A DNA stretch of 64,000 nt from Collimonas fungivorans Ter331 (GTDB taxonomy: Bacteria > Pseudomonadota > Gammaproteobacteria > Burkholderiales > Burkholderiaceae_D). The stretch covers positions 2,238,687 to 2,302,686 of the forward strand of contig NC_015856.1 of NCBI RefSeq assembly GCF_000221045.1. The letters run 5' to 3'. A program made the position numbers and the translations under genes. Positions 58,626-64,000 of the stretch are shown here, in pieces. A model generated the notes under the pieces. The model ran no database searches, was not told where the DNA came from, and was given only the letters and a program-made list of their open reading frames with translations. Position 1 is the first letter of the stretch. Every line of letters begins with the position of its first letter.

Positions 58626-59939
58626 TTAGCGGATTCCGGCAGCTTTTGCGCTCTGCCGGGCCTGTCTTGCGCGCAAGCCGGCGATGATGTCGCGGCCCAT
58701 GAAATATTCTGTCAGCCGGGTTTTCTGGTGCGGCAGCAACTGGCTGGCGGCAATCAGGGCGGGCCATGTCGCCAGGGCTTTTTTGCAGACCTCGCTGATC
58801 ACCTGGCGCAGCGGCGGCTCCAGCAGGCCGCTGCGGTTGGCGAACGCGCGCAGGCTGAGCGGCGACAGGAACGAGCGTTTGGCCTGGCCCTCGGCAAATT
58901 TGAGGGCGTGGCCGCTGCCGTTCAGGTACACGCTGTACGCCACGATGTCGTAGGCCGGCGAGAATTCGATGCTGCCGTCGGCCAGGTAGCGGATGCCGAA
59001 ATTTTTCAGGTGCGCGTCGTAGTTGCCTATCAGTTCGTTGACCGCAATGCGGCGCAGCAGCTCATGGCAGGCTGCTGTGCCCAATCCCGGCACGGCTTGC
59101 ATCACCAGCGCCATGTCGGCATAGCTGGCGCCGGTATATTTCTTGTCGGGATCGACGCCCAGGATCTGGCAAAAATCTTCTACATGCAGGCGCCCCGGCT
59201 GGTCGCGGTCGAAGCGCTGCACCGCCAGGAATTGCTGGCTGTCCTCTGCCGCATGCGGATGTTCGGCCATGATCGCCGCCAGCGGCTGCAGGCTGGCGCT
59301 GCAGACGGTGACGCCGGCGGCCTGCGCCAGCTGCAGCGACAGGTGCTCGACTTCCGGCAGGTGGTCGTATTGGGCGGTGGGCAGCTTGCCGATGATGTGA
59401 GCGTCCTTGTGGCGGGTGCGGCTGACATACCTGCCGCCTTCCAGGATCAGCGCCAGTTTCGGCTGCATGCCGGAAATCGAGACGCCGTCCACCAGCGGCG
59501 CGGCGCTTACGCTTTCTTCTATTGCTTCCTTGTCTTGCGTCACCAGGCGCGTCATCGTGGCCCGCGTCAGCCTGGTCGGGATGGCCCTGACGGCGCCCGG
59601 CAAGTCGCGGCCGCAGGCTGCCAGCAGTTCGAAATGATCGTCTTCCGCGCATTTGCGCTCGAGCGCGATTTGCTTGCGCAATACGCCTTCCGGCAGCAGG
59701 TTCTGGAAGAAGGCGGGCAGCCGCATCTGGCCCGGCGAATTGAAAATCGCCGCCAGCGGATTAAGCAGCAAAGCCATGTCTTGTTGCGGCGTGGCGGCGC
59801 GCATCGAGAGCGACAAGGTCGGACGCTGCGGATCTTGCGCATAGGCGGGATCGACCTGGAAACGCACCATGTCGCCGTACTGGAACAGGACGCCGGCCAG
59901 GCGCTCCGCCACGAAAATATCCAGCGCGCTCAGGTTCAT
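58626..59939 (-). CDS. hipA: HipA-like serine/threonine kinase toxin
   Basis: 437 residues. The HipA N-terminal domain includes FFQNLLPEG; the kinase part has the ATP loop SISGMQPKLALI, catalytic NELIGNYDAHLKNFG and the metal-binding Asp in FSPAYDIVAY. E. coli HipA phosphorylates glutamyl-tRNA synthetase and causes persistence. It overlaps the HipB-like gene by 4 bp, as expected of an antitoxin-toxin operon. Target here is not known. Confidence 0.9.
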   Translation of the reverse strand: MNLSALDIFVAERLAGVLFQYGDMVRFQVDPAYAQDPQRPTLSLSMRAATPQQDMALLLNPLAAIFNSPGQMRLPAFFQNLLPEGVLRKQIALERKCAEDDHFELLAACGRDLPGAVRAIPTRLTRATMTRLVTQDKEAIEESVSAAPLVDGVSISGMQPKLALILEGGRYVSRTRHKDAHIIGKLPTAQYDHLPEVEHLSLQLAQAAGVTVCSASLQPLAAIMAEHPHAAEDSQQFLAVQRFDRDQPGRLHVEDFCQILGVDPDKKYTGASYADMALVMQAVPGLGTAACHELLRRIAVNELIGNYDAHLKNFGIRYLADGSIEFSPAYDIVAYSVYLNGSGHALKFAEGQAKRSFLSPLSLRAFANRSGLLEPPLRQVISEVCKKALATWPALIAASQLLPHQKTRLTEYFMGRDIIAGLRARQARQSAKAAGIR

Positions 59940-60232
59940 TTGCGCTCCGTTTGCTGCGCCAGCGCCGCGGCCACCAGGCTTTGCACTTCTTCCTCGGCCG
60001 GCGCTTTTGCGGCAATCGAAGACGCCACCGCCTTGGGCAGCAGCATCAGCTCCAGCCCCAGCTGGTCGGCCATCGTCATCAGGGTGCTGAGGCGGGGATC
60101 GCTCTTGCCCGACAGGACGCCGCGTATGGTCACCGCCGTCAGGCCGCTGGCGCGGCTCATGGCGATGATCGGCAACGCCAGCCGGTCCTTGGCCTGGCGC
60201 AGGATGGAAGAGAGTTCGCTCAAGGTTTTCAT
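59936..60232 (-). CDS. hipB: HipB-like antitoxin, XRE-type DNA-binding protein
   Basis: 98 residues with a Cro/CI helix-turn-helix (LPIIAMSRASGLTAVTIRGVLSG) and a flexible tail. It should bind HipA and repress the operon. There is no obvious Shine-Dalgarno sequence before the ATG; the upstream AT-rich 80 bases carry a set of inverted repeats with TATC/GATA ends like HipB operators. Confidence 0.85.
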   Translation of the reverse strand: MKTLSELSSILRQAKDRLALPIIAMSRASGLTAVTIRGVLSGKSDPRLSTLMTMADQLGLELMLLPKAVASSIAAKAPAEEEVQSLVAAALAQQTERK

Positions 60233-60241
60233 GGCGGTTAA

Positions 60242-60317
60242 TAAACTATCTTTTATGGATTTAAGAATAGTATAGTATCTTTTTCTGAAAAAGATAGTTT
60301 AATATCTTATTAAGATA
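60242..60317. promoter_or_regulatory. hipBA operator cluster
   Basis: Three nested or adjoining perfect inverted repeats: TATCTTTTT/AAAAAGATA (60276-60296, 3-base centre), TATCTTA/TAAGATA (60303-60317, 1-base centre) and the long-range pair TAAACTATCTTTT (60242-60254) with AAAAGATAGTTTA (60289-60301). E. coli HipB binds TATCC-N8-GGATA, so TATC and GATA ends agree. A minus-strand -10 TATACT (60274-60269) lies next to the first repeat, so binding would block the promoter. Confidence 0.75.
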
Positions 60318-60480
60318 AAAGGATATTTTGCTATCTCTTTTGGAAGCTTGCCCCAGGCAAAAACCATATAAGCATTGCCGAAAACCTTCGTTCTGCAACT
60401 TGCCCGAATCGATTAACTTTGCGCCAAAGCCTCAGGGCTAATTAGTTGCATCGATCAATTCAATCACAATGAGGGTTTGC

Positions 60481-61485
60481 ATGATTGCCAATATTTTCAA
60501 ACGTTTGCCAGCCTTGGCGGCAGCTTCAGTCATCACTGTGCTGGCCGGCCAGGCCTGGGCCGCCGGCCAGGAAGTCAATATCGCCTATCAGACAGTGGTC
60601 GAACCGGCCAAGGTGGCGCAGGCTGACGGCGCCTATGAAAAGGCCAGCGGCTGGAAAATCAACTGGAAAAAATTCGACAGCGGCGCCGACGTGATAACCG
60701 CGGTGGCGTCCGGCGATATCCAGCTGGGTTACGTGGGCAGCAGCCCGCTGGCCGCCGCAGCGACGCGTGAACTGCCGATCGAAACCATCCTGATCGCGGC
60801 CCAGATCGGCCAGGCGGAAGCGCTGGTGGTGCGTAACGGCAGCGGCATCAAGACGGCGCAAGACCTGGCAGGCAAGAAGATCGCGGTGCCGTTTGTTTCG
60901 ACCACCCACTACAGCCTGCTGGCGGCGCTCAAGCACTGGGGCATTCCCGCCTCCAAGGTGCAGATCCTCAACCTGCGGCCGCAAGAGATCACGGCGGCAT
61001 GGCAGCGCGGCGATATCGACGCCGCCTATGTCTGGGATCCGGCGCTGGGCAAGGTCAAGGAATCCGGCAAGATCCTGACCGATTCGGCCGAAGTGGCCAA
61101 ATGGGGCGCGCCGACTTTCGACGCCTGGATCGTGCGCAAGGATTTTGCGCAAAAACATCCCGATTTTGTGACCGCCTTCGTGAAAGTCACCGGCAAAGCC
61201 TATGCCGACTACCGCAGCCACGGCGCGGACTGGAAAGCCGGCTCGCCGCAGTTCGAAAAAATTGCACGCCTGACCGCCGCCAAGCAGAGCGATATCGCCG
61301 AACTGCTGGCCGGCAGCGGTTTTCCTACCCTCAGCGAGCAGGAGCAGCTGCTGAGCAACTCTACGGTCAAGGCGCTGGCGGCGACTTCCGGTTTCTTGCA
61401 AGAACAAAAGAAAGTGGAGCGCGTATTGCCGGATTACCAGCCCTATGTCAATCCGGGATTCGCCAAGCAAGCAGCGCTTCAGTAA
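60481..61485 (+). CDS. tauA: taurine ABC transporter substrate-binding protein TauA
   Basis: 334 residues from the ATG at 60481, which has GAGGG five bases before it; an ATG at 60469 is also in frame. Signal peptide ends at WAAGQ. The mature sequence follows E. coli TauA closely: EPAKVAQADG, KKFDSGADVITAVASGDIQL, STTHYSLLAALKHWGI, AAWQRGDIDAAYVW. It binds taurine in the periplasm. First gene of tauABC. Confidence 0.93.
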   Translation: MIANIFKRLPALAAASVITVLAGQAWAAGQEVNIAYQTVVEPAKVAQADGAYEKASGWKINWKKFDSGADVITAVASGDIQLGYVGSSPLAAAATRELPIETILIAAQIGQAEALVVRNGSGIKTAQDLAGKKIAVPFVSTTHYSLLAALKHWGIPASKVQILNLRPQEITAAWQRGDIDAAYVWDPALGKVKESGKILTDSAEVAKWGAPTFDAWIVRKDFAQKHPDFVTAFVKVTGKAYADYRSHGADWKAGSPQFEKIARLTAAKQSDIAELLAGSGFPTLSEQEQLLSNSTVKALAATSGFLQEQKKVERVLPDYQPYVNPGFAKQAALQ

Positions 61486-61494
61486 GGAGTTCGC

Positions 61495-62310
61495 ATGATC
61501 CGTTTGCAATCGGTAGGGGTGGTGTATCCCAACGCGGCGCGGCCAGTCTTGCACGATCTGTCGCTCGACCTGCATGACGGCCGGTTTACCGTGGTGATCG
61601 GTGAATCCGGCTGCGGCAAGACTACCTTGCTCAACCTGATCGCCGGGTTCCTGAGGCCGAGCTCGGGTTGCGTCAGCGTCGACGGCGCGGCGGTCACCGG
61701 ACCGGGCGCCGAGCGCGGCGTGGTGTTCCAGAACGATACCTTGCTGCCATGGCAGACGGTGCGGGAAAATGTCGCATTCGGGCTGCGCCTGGCCGGGCAA
61801 CCGCCGCAGCAGCGCCATGCCAGGGCGGACGAATACCTGGCGCTGACCGGGCTGCAGGATTACGCCAACGCCGCCATCTGGGAATTGTCCGGCGGCATGC
61901 GCCAGCGCGTCAGCCTGGCGCGCGCGCTGGCGGTCGATCCGCGTTTCCTGCTGCTGGACGAACCGCTGGGCGCGCTCGACGCCTTGACGCGCGAACACAT
62001 GCAGGAACATCTGCTGCAAGTCTGGAAAGCTTCCGGCAAAGGCATCTTCATGATTACCCATAGCGTGGAAGAAGCGCTGTTCCTGGCGACCGACCTGGTG
62101 TTGCTGCGGGCGCGGCCGGGACGGGTGGAGAGCGTGCGCCAGCTCGAATTCGGCGCGCGTTTTGCGGCCGGCGAAGCGGCGCGCAGCATCAAGTCCGATC
62201 CGCGCTTTGTCAGCCTGCGCGAGGAAATCCTGGAGCAGCTGCTGCATCCCGGTCATGCTTCGAGCAACGCTTCCGGCAGCGATGCCGGATTGGAGGAGGC
62301 ATTGGCATGA
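61495..62310 (+). CDS. tauB: taurine ABC transporter ATP-binding protein TauB
   Basis: 271 residues: Walker A GESGCGKTT, Q-loop FQNDTLLPW, signature LSGGMRQRVSLARAL, Walker B LLLDEPLGALD, His loop MITHSVEEALF. Of the nitrate/sulfonate/taurine ATPase family. AAGGAG precedes the ATG; the end overlaps tauC by 4 bp. Confidence 0.93.
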   Translation: MIRLQSVGVVYPNAARPVLHDLSLDLHDGRFTVVIGESGCGKTTLLNLIAGFLRPSSGCVSVDGAAVTGPGAERGVVFQNDTLLPWQTVRENVAFGLRLAGQPPQQRHARADEYLALTGLQDYANAAIWELSGGMRQRVSLARALAVDPRFLLLDEPLGALDALTREHMQEHLLQVWKASGKGIFMITHSVEEALFLATDLVLLRARPGRVESVRQLEFGARFAAGEAARSIKSDPRFVSLREEILEQLLHPGHASSNASGSDAGLEEALA

Positions 62311-63188
62311 GTGAATTATCCGTGACGTTTTCGCCGCTTGAATTTGAATTGCCGCCGGAGCCGGAGGCATCGCCGAGCGCTGCCCGCCAGCGCCGAGAGG
62401 CGCCGAAAACCAAGGCCAGGCGCGCAGTTTCCGAGCGCAGCATCACGCTGCTGACGGTAGCGGCTTTGCTGGGTTTGTGGTGGCTGCTCAGCGCCCTGGC
62501 GCTGGTGCCGCCGCTGTTCCTGCCGTCGCCGCTGGCGGTATTGCAGAAATTCAAGGCGGTCGCGCTCGACGGTTTTGTCGACGCCACCTTGTGGCAGCAT
62601 GCCGCCACCAGCATCGGGCGGGTGTTCGCGGCGCTGCTGCTGGCCATTTTCAGCGCTATTCCAGTGGGCATCCTGATCGGCCTGAGCAGCCGTGCGCGCG
62701 CGGTGTTCGATCCGCTGATCGAGTTTTACCGGCCGATCCCACCCCTGGCTTATTTACCGTTGATCGTGATCTGGTTCGGCATCGGCGAACTGTCCAAGGT
62801 GCTGCTGATCTACCTGGCGATTTTCGCGCCGCTGGCGATCGCCACCTTGCATGGCGTACGGCGGGTCGACCAGAACCGGCTGAGGGCAGCGCAGACCCTG
62901 GGCGCATCGCGCTGGCAGCTGATCCGTTTTGTGATCCTGCCGTCCGCGGTGCCGGACATATTGACTGGGATCCGCATCGGCCTGGGCGTCGGCTGGTCGA
63001 CCCTGGTCGCGGCGGAGCTGATTGCCGCCACGCGGGGACTGGGTTTTATGATCCAGTCGGCGGCGCAGTTCCTGGTGACCGATGTCGTCATCATGGGGAT
63101 CCTGGTGATTGCCTTGATTGCTTCCAGTTTTGAATATGCCTTGCGCTGGCTGCAGCGCAAATACGTGCCGTGGGAAGGCCGTGCATAG
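62307..63188 (+). CDS. tauC: taurine ABC transporter permease TauC
   Basis: 293 residues: a charged N-terminus of about 45 residues, then six membrane helices with the EAA-type loop in LRAAQTLGASRWQLIRFVIL. Partner of TauA and TauB. tauD, the taurine dioxygenase often in this operon, is not present next to it; the gene behind is convergent, so the oxygenase must be elsewhere or the import serves another sulfonate route. Confidence 0.93.
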   Translation: MSELSVTFSPLEFELPPEPEASPSAARQRREAPKTKARRAVSERSITLLTVAALLGLWWLLSALALVPPLFLPSPLAVLQKFKAVALDGFVDATLWQHAATSIGRVFAALLLAIFSAIPVGILIGLSSRARAVFDPLIEFYRPIPPLAYLPLIVIWFGIGELSKVLLIYLAIFAPLAIATLHGVRRVDQNRLRAAQTLGASRWQLIRFVILPSAVPDILTGIRIGLGVGWSTLVAAELIAATRGLGFMIQSAAQFLVTDVVIMGILVIALIASSFEYALRWLQRKYVPWEGRA

Positions 63189-63210
63189 TTCCCGATTCAG
63201 GGAGGTGGAG

Positions 63211-63243
63211 CAGGCCAGCCGTGACCGGCTGGCCTGTTGTTTC
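63211..63243 (+). terminator. terminator-like hairpin after tauC
   Basis: Perfect 11-bp arms CAGGCCAGCCG/CGGCTGGCCTG with loop TGAC, followed by TTGTTTC. T run is imperfect but position between convergent genes supports termination. Confidence 0.75.
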
Positions 63244-63248
63244 ATGAC

Positions 63249-63983
63249 TTAGTTTGCACTTGCGGTCGGCCGCACCACGATCTCGCTGAGGTCGACGTCG
63301 GCCGGCTGTTCGATGGCGAACAGGATAGTGCGGGCGACTGCCTCCGCGCTAATGGCGATCTTGCGGTAAGCCTGCATTCCCAGCTTGGCGGCAGGATCGG
63401 TGATGCTATCGGCCAGCTCCGATTCGGTCACGCCCGGCGAAATCACCGTCACCCGGATGTTGTCGACTTCCTGACGCAAGCCGTCCGAAATCGCCCGTAC
63501 GGCAAACTTGGTGGCGCAATATACCGCCGCGCTCGGCACCACCCGATGGCCGCCGACCGAAGCGACGTTGATGATCTGGCCGTTGCCTTGGGCTTGCATG
63601 ACTGGCAAGGCAGCGGCGATGCCGTACAGTACGCCCTTGATGTTGACATCCACCATGCGCTCCCATTCGTCCACCTTCAGCTGCTCCAGCGTCGACAGCG
63701 GCATCACTCCGGCATTGTTGACGATGACGTCGACCCGGCCGAAGCGGCTTTTGGCGAGCGCCACGATATCTTCAAGCTGGCCTCGTTGGGTAACATCCAG
63801 GGCTTGATATTCTGCTATGCCGCCAGCCGTGCGGATCAATCCCGCCAGGGTTTCCAGGCGTTCGGTGCGGCGCGCGCCCAGCACTACCCGGGCGCCGTGT
63901 GCCGCCAGTATGCGGGCGGTGGCTTCGCCGATGCCGCTGCTGGCGCCGGTGATGATGACAACTTTATCCTTGATTCCAGACAT
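63249..63983 (-). CDS. SDR family NAD(P)-dependent oxidoreductase
   Basis: 244 residues of classical short-chain dehydrogenase: TGASSGIG for the cofactor, NNAGVMPLS, catalytic Ser in INVASVGG, and YCATK with the catalytic Tyr and Lys. Arg residues after the second strand (GARRTERL) suggest NADP preference. A strong AAGGAG lies before the ATG. Similar to YdfG/clavaldehyde-type reductases; substrate cannot be given. Confidence 0.9.
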   Translation of the reverse strand: MSGIKDKVVIITGASSGIGEATARILAAHGARVVLGARRTERLETLAGLIRTAGGIAEYQALDVTQRGQLEDIVALAKSRFGRVDVIVNNAGVMPLSTLEQLKVDEWERMVDVNIKGVLYGIAAALPVMQAQGNGQIINVASVGGHRVVPSAAVYCATKFAVRAISDGLRQEVDNIRVTVISPGVTESELADSITDPAAKLGMQAYRKIAISAEAVARTILFAIEQPADVDLSEIVVRPTASAN

Positions 63984-64000
63984 GTGATTCTCCTTGATGT

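Noticed and set aside
58515-60275. 586-codon open frame on the plus strand
   Set aside because: Antisense to hipA, hipB and the Dyp peroxidase start; shadow composition.

Overview
The window is GC-rich (roughly 60%) chromosomal DNA of a betaproteobacterium. Gene content and order (surE-pcm-nlpD-rpoS; rlmN-pilW-rodZ-ispG-hisS-yfgM-bamB-der-hfq-hflX-hflK-hflC-hisZ-purA) are those of Burkholderiales. The protein style fits Oxalobacteraceae, with Collimonas or a close relative as my best guess. This is inferred from family knowledge, not from a search.

Layout. (1) 1-6680: the distal part of an aryl-polyene-type pigment cluster on the + strand: MMPL exporter (cut by the window edge), halogenase-like flavoprotein, DUF3261 lipoprotein, ketosynthase, dehydratase, ketoreductase, second ketosynthase and 4'-phosphopantetheinyl transferase, mostly with overlapping ends. 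(2) 6677-7183: a convergent phasin. (3) 7404-30000: a long housekeeping stretch for stationary-phase sigma factor, cell-wall and outer-membrane assembly, isoprenoid, histidine and purine synthesis, RNA modification, Hfq and HflXKC, with terminators after rlmD, hflC and the purA-linked phosphoribosyltransferase. (4) 30050-48823: an accessory inositol/sugar locus. It holds two ABC importers, three Gfo/Idh/MocA dehydrogenase genes (one broken), a TIM-barrel epimerase, a broken LacI-type regulator, an RpiR regulator, and the catabolic genes iolC/J, iolD, iolE and iolB. (5) 48967-49051: tRNA-Leu(CAG) with promoter and terminator. (6) 49256-56467: a Pls/PosA-type membrane NRPS divergent from a PAS-GGDEF-EAL protein. 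(7) 56464-60232: a minus-strand group with a YcaQ-like DNA glycosylase, a Dyp peroxidase and a HipBA pair preceded by a cluster of TATC/GATA operators. (8) 60481-63188: tauABC taurine importer, then a convergent SDR.

How it works together. The inositol genes would import the polyol, oxidise it (IolG or a paralogue), dehydrate it (IolE), open the ring (IolD), isomerise (IolB), phosphorylate and cleave (IolC/J fusion). iolA is not in the window. The RpiR regulator lies divergent to the importer-iol operon and is its likely controller.

The strangest place is 36660-36680. Two divergent genes, a LacI regulator and an IolG-type dehydrogenase, both lose their N-termini there. A 12-bp palindrome, TTAATTAATTAA, with stop codons in all six frames sits exactly between them. 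The LacI remnant also carries a one-base frameshift near 36164. This is either a deletion scar or an artificial contig join. It matters because it may hide several hundred missing bases, including both promoters. Other points of interest are the Pls-like synthetase, the halogenase-like pigment enzyme, the His-rich tail on HisS, the 12-bp tandem repeat between pcm and nlpD, and the hairpins just after both sugar-binding-protein genes.
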